A stretch of DNA of 64,000 bases, from the NCBI GenBank assembly GCA_900546885.1, contig UREN01000001.1:1-64000 (forward strand), in the 5' to 3' direction. The notes beneath the pieces were generated by a model. That model saw only the letters and a program-made list of their open reading frames with translations. It ran no database searches and had not been told where the DNA came from. Origin of the DNA: an uncultured Oscillospiraceae bacterium (GTDB taxonomy: Bacteria > Bacillota > Clostridia > Oscillospirales > Ruminococcaceae). Shown here piece by piece: positions 41,408 to 50,477 of the stretch (its first letter is position 1; each line of letters opens with the position of its first letter). A program made the position numbers and the translations under genes.

Positions 41408-41626
41408 ATGAAAAAGACATTCAAGCTGGACGAAATTGACTGCGCGAACTGCGCGCTGAAGCTGGAAGACGCCCTGCGCAAAGTGGACGGTGTGCAGGAC
41501 GTAAAAGTAAACTTCCTTTCCCAGAAGCTGACACTGGCCGCCGCGGACGATGCCTTTGACAGCGTGCTGAAGCAGGTGGTGAAAACCGCCCGCAAGGTAG
41601 AGCCAGACTGCGAAATCATCCTGTAA
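41408..41626 (+). CDS. Stand-alone heavy-metal-associated (HMA) domain protein
   Basis: The 72-residue protein is one HMA domain (MKKTFKLDEIDCANCALKLED) with metal-binding CXXC as CANC near 13-16. It is translated first in the metal-efflux operon (GGAGGGAA upstream), and the ATPase that follows lacks its own N-terminal HMA domain. It probably delivers or senses metal for the pump. It sits 84 bp before the ATPase gene. Confidence 0.9.
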   Translation: MKKTFKLDEIDCANCALKLEDALRKVDGVQDVKVNFLSQKLTLAAADDAFDSVLKQVVKTARKVEPDCEIIL

Positions 41627-41710
41627 AACGGGCGCGCAGGGCTGTGCGGCAGCCAGTTTGCCGCCCGCGCCTGCGGCCGCATCTTATCAGAAGGAAAGGG
41701 GCTTTTTTCC

Positions 41711-43567
41711 ATGAGCAAAAAGCAGAAGAAAGGCCTTGTGCGCATTGGCGCAGGCGCCGTTCTGCTGGTGGCCGCATACCTGCTGCCGGTGGAGGGCTGG
41801 GCCGCGCTGGTGGCATTCCTTGTGCCGTACGCTGTGGTTGGCTGGGACGTGCTGTGGAAAGCTGTGCGCAACATTCTGCACGGGCAGGTGTTTGACGAAA
41901 ACTTTTTAATGGCCCTGGCCACCATAGGCGCCTTTGCCACAGGCGAATATTCCGAGGGCGTGGCCGTGATGCTGTTCTACCAGGTGGGCGAATGGTTCCA
42001 GCGCTATGCCGTGGGGCGCTCGCGCCGGTCCATCGCGGCGCTGATGGATATCCGGCCGGACCACGCCAACCTTGTGGGCCCGGACGGCACCGCCCGGCAG
42101 GTGGACCCGGATGAAGTTCAAGTGGGAGATGTCATTCTGGTGAAGCCGGGCGAACGCGTGCCGCTGGACGGCACTGTGCTGGAGGGCAACAGCATGATGG
42201 ACACGGCGGCCCTCACCGGTGAAAGCGTGCCGCGCCGCACGGCGGAAGGCGACACCGTCATCAGCGGCTGCATCAACGGCAGCGGGCTGCTGCGCGTGCG
42301 TGTGGAGAAGCCGTACGGGGAATCTACGGTGGCCAAAATACTGGACCTTGTGGAAAACGCCGGTGAGAAAAAGGCCAAAGCGGAAAACTTCATTACAAAA
42401 TTTGCCCGCTGGTATACCCCCGCCGTGGTGATTGCCGCGCTGGCATTGGCCGTATTGCCCCCGATGGTGCTGGGTGGCGGCTGGGCCGATTGGGTGCGCC
42501 GCGCGCTGATTTTCCTTGTCATCAGCTGCCCGTGTGCGCTGGTCATCAGTGTGCCGCTCTCGTTCTTTGGGGGAATTGGCGGCGCCTCGAAGCGCGGCAT
42601 ACTGGTGAAGGGCGGCGCTTATATGGAGGTGCTGGCCAACGCCCGCACGGTGGTGTTTGACAAAACGGGCACGCTGACGAAGGGTGTGTTCAGCGTGACG
42701 GCCGTGCACCCGCACGAAATTGACAAAACCCATCTTGTGGAGTTGGCCGCGCTGGCCGAAAGCTATTCCACACACCCCATTGCCGTCTCGCTGCGCGCGG
42801 CATACGGCAAAACGCCGGACGCCGCCCGTGTGGCCGGCTATGAAGAGCTTTCCGGCCGGGGTGTGCGCGCCAGGGTGGACGGCCACACCGTATGTGTGGG
42901 CAACGGCAGGCTGATGGACGAAGCCGGGGCCCAATGGCATGAATGCCATTTGACAGGCACGGTGGCGCATGTGGCGGTGGACGGCAGCTATGCCGGGCAC
43001 ATCGTCATTTCCGACGAAGTGAAGCCGGACGCCGCAGCGGCCATTGCCGCACTGAAAGAAGCGGGCGTGAAAAAAACGGTGATGCTGACGGGCGACGCCA
43101 GGGAAGTAGGCGAGGCTGTGGCAAAACAGCTTGGCATAGACGAAGCTTACACCCAGCTGCTTCCGGCCGATAAGGTAGAGCACATGGAACGTTTGCTGGC
43201 CCGGCAGCCGAAAGGTGAGGCACTGGCCTTTGTGGGTGACGGCGTGAACGATGCCCCGGTGCTGGCCCGCGCCGATGTGGGCATTGCCATGGGCGGCATT
43301 GGCTCGGACGCGGCCATTGAGGCAGCGGACGTCGTGCTGATGGACGACAAGCCCTCCAAGCTGGCCGAGGCCGTGCGCATCTCGCGGCGCACACTGCGCA
43401 TTGTGCATCAGAACATTGCGTTCGCGCTGGTGGTAAAAGCGCTGGTGCTGGCGCTGGGCGCGCTGGGCATGGCCACTATGTGGGAGGCTGTGTTTGCCGA
43501 TGTGGGCGTGATGGTGCTTGCCATTTTGAACGCCATGCGCGCGCTGAAAGCACCGCAGGAGCCATGA
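41711..43567 (+). CDS. P1B-type heavy-metal ATPase, Zn/Cd class
   Basis: The 618-residue pump has all the marks: TGES near 180, the membrane CPC site in ISCPCALVISVP near 273, phosphorylated DKTGTLTKG near 317, the HP locus 'STHPIAVSL' near 355, and 'MLTGD' plus 'VGDGVNDAPVLARADVG' near 510. Eight membrane helices are visible. The metal class, zinc or cadmium export, is inferred from the CPC motif and the zinc-type ArsR. It lacks an N-terminal metal-binding domain, which is encoded by the separate 72-residue gene. Confidence 0.95.
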   Translation: MSKKQKKGLVRIGAGAVLLVAAYLLPVEGWAALVAFLVPYAVVGWDVLWKAVRNILHGQVFDENFLMALATIGAFATGEYSEGVAVMLFYQVGEWFQRYAVGRSRRSIAALMDIRPDHANLVGPDGTARQVDPDEVQVGDVILVKPGERVPLDGTVLEGNSMMDTAALTGESVPRRTAEGDTVISGCINGSGLLRVRVEKPYGESTVAKILDLVENAGEKKAKAENFITKFARWYTPAVVIAALALAVLPPMVLGGGWADWVRRALIFLVISCPCALVISVPLSFFGGIGGASKRGILVKGGAYMEVLANARTVVFDKTGTLTKGVFSVTAVHPHEIDKTHLVELAALAESYSTHPIAVSLRAAYGKTPDAARVAGYEELSGRGVRARVDGHTVCVGNGRLMDEAGAQWHECHLTGTVAHVAVDGSYAGHIVISDEVKPDAAAAIAALKEAGVKKTVMLTGDAREVGEAVAKQLGIDEAYTQLLPADKVEHMERLLARQPKGEALAFVGDGVNDAPVLARADVGIAMGGIGSDAAIEAADVVLMDDKPSKLAEAVRISRRTLRIVHQNIAFALVVKALVLALGALGMATMWEAVFADVGVMVLAILNAMRALKAPQEP

Positions 43568-43596
43568 GCCTGCGGCATGACGGAACCATAAAAAGA

Positions 43597-43630
43597 GGCG
43601 GCCTGTGGGTTTCACAGGCCGCCCCTTTTT
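43597..43630. terminator. Bidirectional terminator after the P1B ATPase
   Basis: GGCGGCCTGTG (43597-43607) and CACAGGCCGCC (43613-43623) form a perfect 11-bp stem, with T-runs on both strands, between converging genes. Confidence 0.88.
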
Positions 43631-43704
43631 GCTGTTTTTTGCAACCGCGCCCTGGCTGCCCCCTGCGCAGAGCACGCTGAAAACACCCGCGCCCCGCACG
43701 GCGG

Positions 43705-44571
43705 TTAGCCCAGCATGGGCTTTAAAAGGAAGAAATAAACCAGCACGATGGCGCCCAGCACAATGCGGTACCAGCCGAACACTTTGAAATCGTGCCGCTT
43801 CACATAGTTCATCAGAAAACGAATGGACAGCATGCTTACCACAAAGGCCGTCAGCATGCCCACGCCCAGCACGGCCAGTTCGGCCGCCGAGAATGAAAAA
43901 CCAAATTTCAACAGCTTGATAAGGCTGGCACCCGCCATGACGGGGATGGCAAGAAAGAACGTGAATTCCGCCGCCAGCGTGCGTGAACAGCCCAGCAGAA
44001 TGCCCCCCAGAATGGTGGCGCCGGAGCGGGATGTGCCCGGCACCAGGCTAAGCACCTGAAACAGGCCAATGCCAAACGCCGTGGCCCAGCTGAGGCTTTC
44101 CACCGTGGCCATTTTCACCCGGCGCGGGCTCGATTCCACCACAATGAACAGCACGCCATACAAAATAAGCATGGCGGCCACCACGGGCGGGTTATGCAGG
44201 TGTTCGGTCATCCAGTCGTCCAGCGGAAGGCCAACCAGCATGGCGGGCAAAACCGCCACCAGCACCTTGAACCACATCAGCCACACATCCTGCCTGCAAT
44301 AGCGGCGCACAAGGTAATGGCCCGCCCCCTCGCCGTTATGGCGCACGGCCCTGCGGTTGCAGAAGGGCCACAGCTTGCCCCAGAACAGCACCACCACCGC
44401 CAGAATGGCCCCAAACTGGATAACCACATCGAACATCTCTTTAAATGCGTCCGACATGCCCAGCGAAATAAATTCATCCACCAGAATCAGATGGCCTGTG
44501 CTGGAAATGGGCAGCCATTCCGTAATGCCCTCCACAATGCCCAAAATGGCCGCTTTCAACAAATCTAGCAT
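43705..44571 (-). CDS. uppP: Undecaprenyl-diphosphatase
   Basis: The 288-residue membrane enzyme recycles the lipid carrier for cell-wall synthesis. Its conserved loops are EGITEWLPISSTGH near 15-28 and 'LVPGTSRSGATI' near 180. Eight or so helices are visible. The start at 44571 follows CGGAGG. It confers bacitracin tolerance in many species. It is divided from exoA by 84 bp on the same strand. Confidence 0.96.
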   Translation of the reverse strand: MLDLLKAAILGIVEGITEWLPISSTGHLILVDEFISLGMSDAFKEMFDVVIQFGAILAVVVLFWGKLWPFCNRRAVRHNGEGAGHYLVRRYCRQDVWLMWFKVLVAVLPAMLVGLPLDDWMTEHLHNPPVVAAMLILYGVLFIVVESSPRRVKMATVESLSWATAFGIGLFQVLSLVPGTSRSGATILGGILLGCSRTLAAEFTFFLAIPVMAGASLIKLLKFGFSFSAAELAVLGVGMLTAFVVSMLSIRFLMNYVKRHDFKVFGWYRIVLGAIVLVYFFLLKPMLG

Positions 44572-44655
44572 AATGAAAAAACCTCCGTTTTGGCGGCCGG
44601 GCAAAGGTGCGCTTCGGGCCCCGTACGGGGCCCGCCATTTGCCCGGCCAATGCTG

Positions 44656-45411
44656 TCAATCACGCAGAAGCACGCCCACCGGGCAATGGTCCGAGCCCAG
44701 CACATCCGAATAGATCATGGCGTCCTCCAGCTGCGGCACAAGCCGGTTGGAAATGACAAAATAGTCAATGCGCCAGCCGGCATTGGTGTCGCGCGCACGG
44801 CGGAAATAGCTCCACCAAGTATATGCGCCCGTTTTGTCCGGATATTTCTGGCGGAAGGTGTCGGCAAAGCCGCTTTCCAGAAGCTGGGTAAACTTGCCGC
44901 GCTCTTCATCGGAAAAGCCGGCCGACCCCCGGTTCGGCCCGGGGTTTTTCAAATCGATGGGCTGGTGTGCCACGTTCAAATCGCCGCAGTACACCACGGG
45001 TTTTTTGGCATCCAGCCCAAGCAGGTATTCGCGCAGCGCGTCTTCCCACTGCATGCGGTATGCAATGCGGCGCAGGCCGTCCTGACTGTTGGGCGTGTAG
45101 ACGTTTACCAGGTAAAAGTTTTCAAATTCCAGCGTGATGGCCCTGCCTTCATGGCTGTGCTCTTCCGCACCGATGCCGTAGCAGACGGCCAGCGGGGCGC
45201 GCCTTGTAAACACCGCCGTGCCGGAGTAACCCTTCTTTTCCGCCGAATACCAGTATTGCTCATAGCCGGGCGCGTCAAACTGCGCCTGCCCGGGCTGCAT
45301 TTTTGTCTCTTGAATACAGAATACGTCTGCATCCAGCTTGCGGAATGTCTCTTCAAAACCCTTGTTCAGCACGGCGCGAAAGCCATTTACATTCCAGGAG
45401 ATAAGCTTCAC
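44656..45411 (-). CDS. exoA: Exodeoxyribonuclease III / AP endonuclease
   Basis: The 251-residue enzyme cuts at abasic sites and trims 3' ends. The start is a GTG at 45411 (AGGAAAGGTGG upstream), before 'KLISWNVNGFRAVL'. Motifs are 'FCIQETKM' (metal Glu near 35), 'LVNVYTPNSQDGL' near 103, 'YCGDLNVAHQPID' near 144 (catalytic Asp and Asn), 'RIDYFVIS' and 'GSDHCPV' near the C-terminus (catalytic His). A hairpin in its leader at 45475-45515 is described separately. Confidence 0.96.
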   Translation of the reverse strand: MKLISWNVNGFRAVLNKGFEETFRKLDADVFCIQETKMQPGQAQFDAPGYEQYWYSAEKKGYSGTAVFTRRAPLAVCYGIGAEEHSHEGRAITLEFENFYLVNVYTPNSQDGLRRIAYRMQWEDALREYLLGLDAKKPVVYCGDLNVAHQPIDLKNPGPNRGSAGFSDEERGKFTQLLESGFADTFRQKYPDKTGAYTWWSYFRRARDTNAGWRIDYFVISNRLVPQLEDAMIYSDVLGSDHCPVGVLLRD

Positions 45412-45474
45412 TGTCCTTGCCACCTTTCCTGTCGTTCTGCGGCACATTGCGCACAGCATTTTTGCCTGTGCCAT

Positions 45475-45515
45475 AAAAAGCCCCGCCATGCGGCCCAAAG
45501 CCTGGCTTGCGGGGC
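45475..45515 (-). terminator. Terminator-like hairpin in the exoA leader
   Basis: On the minus strand GCCCCGC (45515-45509) pairs with GCGGGGC (45486-45480), followed by five T residues. It lies between an extended -10 promoter (45625-45620) and exoA, so it may be an attenuator or the end of a small RNA of about 140 nt. Confidence 0.4.
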
Positions 45516-45619
45516 CGCTTACAGGCCTTGGCACCGCATTGGGGCCTGCCCTGCCGCCGCAAGGCGGGCGCACTTGTTTCAAAAAGCCTTGGCCTTTTGG
45601 GCCCGCCGGGCGCGGAAAC

Positions 45620-45628
45620 ATTATACCA
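45620..45628 (-). promoter_or_regulatory. Extended -10 promoter upstream of exoA
   Basis: On the minus strand TGG directly precedes TATAAT (45625-45620), an extended -10 element. The -35 region is only a T-run. The 401-bp gap between exoA and the next gene otherwise holds nothing I can assign, apart from the hairpin below and the dyad at 45720. Confidence 0.45.
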
Positions 45629-45719
45629 TAAAACCAGGCGGGAAAAAAGCCGCAGGCGGCCTGCCATTTGTAACTCTTTTGCAAACAGATTTTCGCAGGT
45701 CTGATACAAATTGTTCGCA

Positions 45720-45745
45720 GAATGTTCAAACATTCATTGTATGAT
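45720..45745 (+). promoter_or_regulatory. Dyad and -10 box upstream of the Ser/Thr-rich lipoprotein
   Basis: GAATGTT-CA-AACATTC (45720-45735) is a perfect 7-bp inverted repeat just upstream of TATGAT (45740-45745). No good -35 box is found, so a regulator bound at the dyad may be needed. Confidence 0.4.
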
Positions 45746-45812
45746 ACGTCATGTGCTGTGAGAGGGATTTGAACGCAGCACACCATTGGAGAAAAAGGAG
45801 TGTATTCAGATT

Positions 45813-46067
45813 ATGAAAAAGATGTTAGCCGTTCTGGTGGCTGCCTGTGTTCTGGCGCTGGGCCTTGTTGCCTGCAGCTCTACTACAAGCAGCAGCACGC
45901 CTGCTTCCACGTCTTCCAGCGTGGCCAGCACCAGCGAACCTGCTTCCACCTCTACCAGTGAGCCCGCTTCCACCTCTACCAGCGAGCCCGCTTCTGCTTC
46001 CACCAGCGAGTCTGCTTCCACATCTGAGTCTGGCAGCAGCTCTCTGTCTGCTTCCACAGCCGAGTAA
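45813..46067 (+). CDS. Ser/Thr-rich small lipoprotein
   Basis: The 84-residue product has a signal peptide (MKKMLAVLVAACVLALG) ending in lipobox LVAC near 20-23. The mature part is only Ser, Thr, Pro, Ala, Glu and a few Val/Leu, with a repeated unit STSEPA. Such stalks are often glycosylated and surface exposed. The start at 45813 follows GGAG. An in-frame TTG at 45786 is another option. No enzyme domain is present. A terminator lies just after it. Confidence 0.75.
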   Translation: MKKMLAVLVAACVLALGLVACSSTTSSSTPASTSSSVASTSEPASTSTSEPASTSTSEPASASTSESASTSESGSSSLSASTAE

Positions 46068-46089
46068 GCAGCAACACCGGCAAACAGCC

Positions 46090-46135
46090 AAAGCCCGCAG
46101 GGCACGCCAAATTCGGCGCGCCCTGCGGGCTTTTC
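46090..46135. terminator. Bidirectional terminator after the Ser/Thr-rich lipoprotein
   Basis: AAAGCCCGCAGGGC and GCCCTGCGGGCTTT pair in a long stem (46090-46103 with 46120-46133) around a CGCC/GGCG inner stem, with T-runs on both sides. It lies between converging genes. Confidence 0.88.
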
Positions 46136-46213
46136 ATTTTGAGCCCCGGCCCTGTCCCAAAAAGGCAGGCGGCAGTGAAAAGCAGGCTTTGCCTTTCCGC
46201 TGTGCGCCGGGGT

Positions 46214-47017
46214 TCAGCCAAGGGCCACATCCATCACCATCATAATAACAAAGCCAGCCAGCACGCCCCATGTGCCGGTGTGAGAATGCTCGCCCAAATT
46301 TGCCTCGGGAATCAGCTCTTCCACCACCACATAAATCATGGCGCCCGCCGCAAAGCTTAAAAACCAGGGCATCAGCGGCTGCACACCACCTGCCACCAGC
46401 ACGGCCAAAATGCCGCCCACAGGCTCTACAATGCCAGAGAGTGCGCCGTATGCAAAGCTGCGCGTGCGGGAAAGGCCCTCTCTTCGCAGCGGCAGGCTGA
46501 TGGCCGCCCCCTCGGGGAAATTTTGCAGGCCGATGCCAAGCGCCAGCGCAAGGGCCGAGGCCATTGTCACTGCTCCGCCGGGCACACTTTCCGCCGAGGC
46601 TGCCAGGGCGCATGTAAGGCCCACGGCCATACCCTCTGGAATATTATGCAGCGTCACAGCCAGCACCAGCAGCGTGGTGCGCTTCAGCGGTGTGTGCGGG
46701 CCCTCCGGCTCTCTGGCGCCGGGGTGCAGGTGCGGCATCACCGCATCCAGCACCAGCAGAAACGCCGCGCCCAGCAAAAAGCCGCCCGCCGCGGGCACCC
46801 AGCCGGGCAGGCCGCCGGCCTCTTCCGCCATTTCAATGGCCGGAATCAGAAGGCTCCATACACTGGCCGCCACCATCACCCCGGCGGCAAAGCCCAGAAA
46901 TACCCGCTGAAAAGCGTGGCTGACCTCTTTGCGGAAAAAGAACACCACGCTGGCACCGGCCGCCGTCATCAAAAAGGTAAACCCTGTGCCCAGGGCCGTC
47001 ATACTCAATGCATTCAT
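46214..47017 (-). CDS. ZIP-family divalent metal transporter
   Basis: The 267-residue membrane protein has eight helices and the ZIP metal motifs HNIPEGMAVGL near 140 and 'GLQNFPEGAAISLP' near 170, with a His/Pro-rich loop near 110 ('PHLHPGAREPEGPHT'). It most likely imports zinc or another divalent metal. It has a possible promoter (TTCACA-18-TATGAT at 47138-47109, minus). The start follows AGAGGAGAG. It is separate from the zinc-efflux locus. Confidence 0.93.
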   Translation of the reverse strand: MNALSMTALGTGFTFLMTAAGASVVFFFRKEVSHAFQRVFLGFAAGVMVAASVWSLLIPAIEMAEEAGGLPGWVPAAGGFLLGAAFLLVLDAVMPHLHPGAREPEGPHTPLKRTTLLVLAVTLHNIPEGMAVGLTCALAASAESVPGGAVTMASALALALGIGLQNFPEGAAISLPLRREGLSRTRSFAYGALSGIVEPVGGILAVLVAGGVQPLMPWFLSFAAGAMIYVVVEELIPEANLGEHSHTGTWGVLAGFVIMMVMDVALG

Positions 47018-47108
47018 ATTATCTCTCCTCTTGCCCGGCAAACGCCCGGCGCATGGGGCCGGCAGATGCCCGGCGCCCGCAGGCGGCTGCCTGCAGCCCT
47101 CTGCTGTT

Positions 47109-47138
47109 ATCATATCACATCTGCACGGTGCGTGTGAA
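47109..47138 (-). promoter_or_regulatory. Promoter of the ZIP transporter gene
   Basis: On the minus strand TTCACA (47138-47133) and TATGAT (47114-47109) are 18 bp apart. Confidence 0.5.
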
Positions 47139-47151
47139 TCCTGCGCAAAAA

Positions 47152-47182
47152 AAGAAAAGCCGGGGGCACGCTGTGCCCCCGG
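47152..47182 (-). terminator. Terminator after ftsH
   Basis: On the minus strand CCGGGGGCAC (47182-47173) pairs with GTGCCCCCGG (47169-47160), followed by CTTTTCTTT. It lies just past the ftsH stop. Confidence 0.85.
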
Positions 47183-47191
47183 AAAACGGTG

Positions 47192-49060
47192 TCAGGCCGC
47201 TTTTTCGTCATTCAAAATGCGCATGAACTCTTCGCCGGTGATGGTTTCTTTTTCCAGCAGGTACCGGGCCAGCTCGTGCAGTTTATCCATATTTTCTTTC
47301 AAAATCCCCACGGCCTTTTCGTGCGCTTTGCGAATGATGGCCGTCACCTCTTTGTCCACCTCGGCGGCCGTCTGTTCACTGCAGGCCAGCGAGGCATCGC
47401 CGCCCAGATATTTGTTGTTCACCGTCTCAAGCGCGGTCATGTCAAATTTCTCGCTCATGCCAAGGCGTGTCACCATGCTGCGCGCCAGCTTGGTGGCCTG
47501 CTCGATATCGTTGGACGCGCCGGAGGTGACACTGCCGAAAATAAGCTCTTCGGCGCTGCGCCCGCCGGTGAGGGTGGCAATTTTGGCCAGCGCCTCTTCC
47601 TTGGAAAGCAGCACCTGGTCTGTCTCCGGCGTCTGCATGGTATAGCCCAGCGCGCCGGAAGTGCGCGGCACGATGGTGATTTTGGTGACAGGCGCCGAAT
47701 TGCTCTGTTTGGCCGCCACCAGGGCGTGGCCCACCTCGTGATACGCCACAATTTCTTTTTCATGCGGCGTGAGGATGGCGTTTTTCCGCTCGTAACCGGC
47801 CAGCACCACATCCACCGATTCGGTCAGGTCTTCCTGCGTAACAATGCGGCGGCTGTGCTTTACCGCGCGCAGCGCCGCCTCGTTGATCAGGTTGGCAAGG
47901 TCTGCGCCGGAAGAGCCCGCCGTGGCGCGCGCCACGGCAAGAAAATCCACGTTATCCGCCATCATCACATTTTTGGCGTGCACCTTCAAAATGGCCTCGC
48001 GGCCCTTCAAATCCGGCAGTTCCACCGGGATGCGCCGGTCAAAGCGGCCCGGGCGCAGCAGCGCCGCGTCCAGCGTTTCGGGGCGGTTTGTGGCCGCCAG
48101 AATGATGATGCCCGTGGTGCCGTCAAAGCCGTCCATCTCGCTCAAAAGCTGGTTCAGCGTCTGCTCCCGCTCGTCGTTGCCGCCAATGCCCGCGCCATCG
48201 CGTTTTTTGCCAATGGTGTCAATCTCGTCAATAAACACAATGCACGGGGCCTTTTCCTTGGCCTGCTTAAACAAATCGCGCACGCGCGCGGCGCCCTGCC
48301 CCACAAACATCTCCACAAACTCGCTGCCCGCAATGGAGAAAAACGGCACGCCGGCCTCGCCCGCCACCGCCTTTGCAAGCAGCGTTTTGCCTGTGCCCGG
48401 CGGGCCCACCAGCAGGGCGCCCTTGGGCATGGTTGCGCCAATGCTGTTATATTTGGCGGGCGAGTGCAGGAAATCCACAATTTCGCTCAGGGCTTCCTTG
48501 GCCTCGTCCTGCCCGGCCACATCTGCAAAGCGCTTGCCCGTCTGGTTTTCCACATACAGTTTGGCGCTCGACTTGCCCATGCCAAACATTCCGCCGCCTC
48601 TTTTTTGCAGATAGCGCATCATCCAAACCATGGGCAGCATCAAAATCAGCGTGGGCAGCACCCAGCTAACCAGAAAATCCATCAGGAAACCATTTTCCTG
48701 CGGGGTTACTTTTGTGAATTTGATGTCTTCATTTGCGCTCAGCCTGTCCACCAGTTCGGCATCCGGAAAAGCACCGGTGGAGTAATAGGACACCTGCCCC
48801 GTGGAATCTTTGGCGCTGAAGATGATCTCTTGCCCATTTTCATCAATTTGGACGGTGTCTACTGTCACGCCCTCCACTTCGCCGTCCACCATGCGCAAAA
48901 AGGTGCCGTAATCCACCTCGGTGATATTGGCGCCATGCAGCATTGGCATTACAAAGGCGTTCAAAAGCATCATAATCAGCAGCGCAATGGCCGCGTATAG
49001 AAAGAAATTGCGCCGGTTCTGGTTCGGCGTCTGCGGGCCAAGGCCCGGTTGGTCGTTCAT
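47192..49060 (-). CDS. ftsH: ATP-dependent zinc metalloprotease FtsH
   Basis: The 622-residue protein has an N-terminal membrane helix (near 18-38), an extracytoplasmic domain, a second helix (near 125-145), an AAA domain (Walker A GPPGTGKT near 221, Walker B '[14 protein letters not shown]' near 275, '[19 protein letters not shown]' near 320), and a zinc protease domain (HEVGH near 440). It degrades misfolded membrane and regulatory proteins. I prefer the ATG at 49060 because GGAAGGAG lies eight bases upstream. An ATG at 49066 is too close to that site. Confidence 0.97.
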   Translation of the reverse strand: MNDQPGLGPQTPNQNRRNFFLYAAIALLIMMLLNAFVMPMLHGANITEVDYGTFLRMVDGEVEGVTVDTVQIDENGQEIIFSAKDSTGQVSYYSTGAFPDAELVDRLSANEDIKFTKVTPQENGFLMDFLVSWVLPTLILMLPMVWMMRYLQKRGGGMFGMGKSSAKLYVENQTGKRFADVAGQDEAKEALSEIVDFLHSPAKYNSIGATMPKGALLVGPPGTGKTLLAKAVAGEAGVPFFSIAGSEFVEMFVGQGAARVRDLFKQAKEKAPCIVFIDEIDTIGKKRDGAGIGGNDEREQTLNQLLSEMDGFDGTTGIIILAATNRPETLDAALLRPGRFDRRIPVELPDLKGREAILKVHAKNVMMADNVDFLAVARATAGSSGADLANLINEAALRAVKHSRRIVTQEDLTESVDVVLAGYERKNAILTPHEKEIVAYHEVGHALVAAKQSNSAPVTKITIVPRTSGALGYTMQTPETDQVLLSKEEALAKIATLTGGRSAEELIFGSVTSGASNDIEQATKLARSMVTRLGMSEKFDMTALETVNNKYLGGDASLACSEQTAAEVDKEVTAIIRKAHEKAVGILKENMDKLHELARYLLEKETITGEEFMRILNDEKAA

Positions 49061-49182
49061 TTGCATATCTCCTTCCGGCGGCCCCTGCCGCCTTCTTAAC
49101 ACAAGGATACGGTAAAATTATGAAGGTTTCTGCCACGCTGTGTGAAAACACGGTGAAAGGCACCGTGCCGCCCGGCACAGCC

Positions 49183-50415
49183 TTAGAACACCCACTCTCC
49201 CCGGGCAAACAGCGGCACGGTGCGGCCGTCTTTCGTTTGCCCTGTAATGGTGGTGTCGGCCGCGCCAATCATCACGTCCTCATGCACCAGTGAATCGTTC
49301 ACGCCAAGGGCCAGAAGCTGTTCCTTGCTCATGGCGTTGCCGCCCTTCACCGTGCCGGGGTACCCGGCGCCGAAAGCAATGTGGCAGGCGGCGTTTTCGT
49401 CAAACAGCGTGCTGTAGAACAAAATGCCGCTTTGGTTGATGGGGCTGGAGGCAGGCACCAGCGCAACCTCGCCAATGTGGCGCGCACCCTCGTCTGTATC
49501 CAGCAGATGGCCCAACAGCGCCTCGTTCTTTTCTGCGTGATATTCCACCACGCGGCCGTGCTCAAAGCGCACCCAGAAGCCGTCAATAATTTCGCCGTTG
49601 TACACATAGGGCTTTGTGCCGTGCACGATGCCGTCCACCTTGTCTTTGTGGGGGGCGGTGAACACCTCTTCTGTGGGGATATTGGGCAAAAACTCGTAGC
49701 CCTGGGGCGTGCGGCCGCCCGCGGCCTCCCAGGTGTGGTTCTCGGCCAGGCCCACGGTGAGGTTTGTGCCGTTGGCGCTTTCAAAGTGAACGCTTTCCAG
49801 CTGCAGCTCGTTCAGGCGGTTGCGGCGCGCCTCCAGCTTTGCCAGATGTTCACGCCAGGCGGCGGTGACGTCGGTGCCCTCCTGGACGCGGCACACCTGA
49901 AAAATGGCCTGCCACAGCTTTTCCTCTGCGTTTTCATCGCCGGGGAACACCTTTTTGGCCCAGGCCGGGCCGGGGATGGCCACGATGCTCCACTGCACCT
50001 TATCCTTCATGGTGTAATCGCGCCAGGCGGCCAGCGCCTCGCGGCGCGCCTTGTTGGCGCGTGCAATCTTCTGTGCGTCCAGCCCCTTGAACACCTCCGG
50101 GTCGGAATCGTGGATGTTCAGAATGCAGGCGCCGCCCTCGCTCTCGGCATAGTCCAGATAGCTGCGCAGTATATAGGGCTTCACGTCTTCCAGCGTCTCC
50201 ACACTTGCATTTTCCATCCGGATGCGGGCAATCTGCTCGTCCGTATACTTCATCACCACATCGCGCGCGCCGGCCTCAAAGGCAACTTGGGCGCACAGGC
50301 GGGCAAAGGGGGCGCTCTCTACCGAGCAGGAAATCAGCATTGTCTGCCCCTTCTGGGGGTTCACGCCCACCTTAACGGCAAATTCGGCATATTGTTTCAG
50401 CAGGTCTTCTCTCAT
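49183..50415 (-). CDS. M29-family aminopeptidase (AmpS/AmpT type)
   Basis: The 410-residue enzyme matches family M29 aminopeptidases throughout ('LLKQYAEFAVKVGVNPQKGQ' at the N-terminus, 'PTEEVFTAPHKDKVDG' near 240, 'SGILFYSTLFDENAACHIAFG' near 330, 'LVHEDVMIG' near 380). These are broad, two-metal aminopeptidases with Glu, His and Asp ligands. The start follows AAAAGGAGAA. It probably shares a transcript or region with the M20 peptidase upstream. Its role is peptide turnover. Confidence 0.92.
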   Translation of the reverse strand: MREDLLKQYAEFAVKVGVNPQKGQTMLISCSVESAPFARLCAQVAFEAGARDVVMKYTDEQIARIRMENASVETLEDVKPYILRSYLDYAESEGGACILNIHDSDPEVFKGLDAQKIARANKARREALAAWRDYTMKDKVQWSIVAIPGPAWAKKVFPGDENAEEKLWQAIFQVCRVQEGTDVTAAWREHLAKLEARRNRLNELQLESVHFESANGTNLTVGLAENHTWEAAGGRTPQGYEFLPNIPTEEVFTAPHKDKVDGIVHGTKPYVYNGEIIDGFWVRFEHGRVVEYHAEKNEALLGHLLDTDEGARHIGEVALVPASSPINQSGILFYSTLFDENAACHIAFGAGYPGTVKGGNAMSKEQLLALGVNDSLVHEDVMIGAADTTITGQTKDGRTVPLFARGEWVF

Positions 50416-50477
50416 GGTGTTGTTCTCCTTTTTCTGCCGCGCACGGCGGAGCGGTTTGCATGATATTGCGCCCTTTG

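Noticed and set aside
45786-45812. TTG start for the Ser/Thr-rich lipoprotein
   Set aside because: It would put nine charged residues before the signal peptide. The ATG at 45813 gives a standard lipoprotein signal.
47189-49000. Long open frame on the plus strand across ftsH
   Set aside because: It is a shadow of ftsH, which has full motifs on the minus strand.
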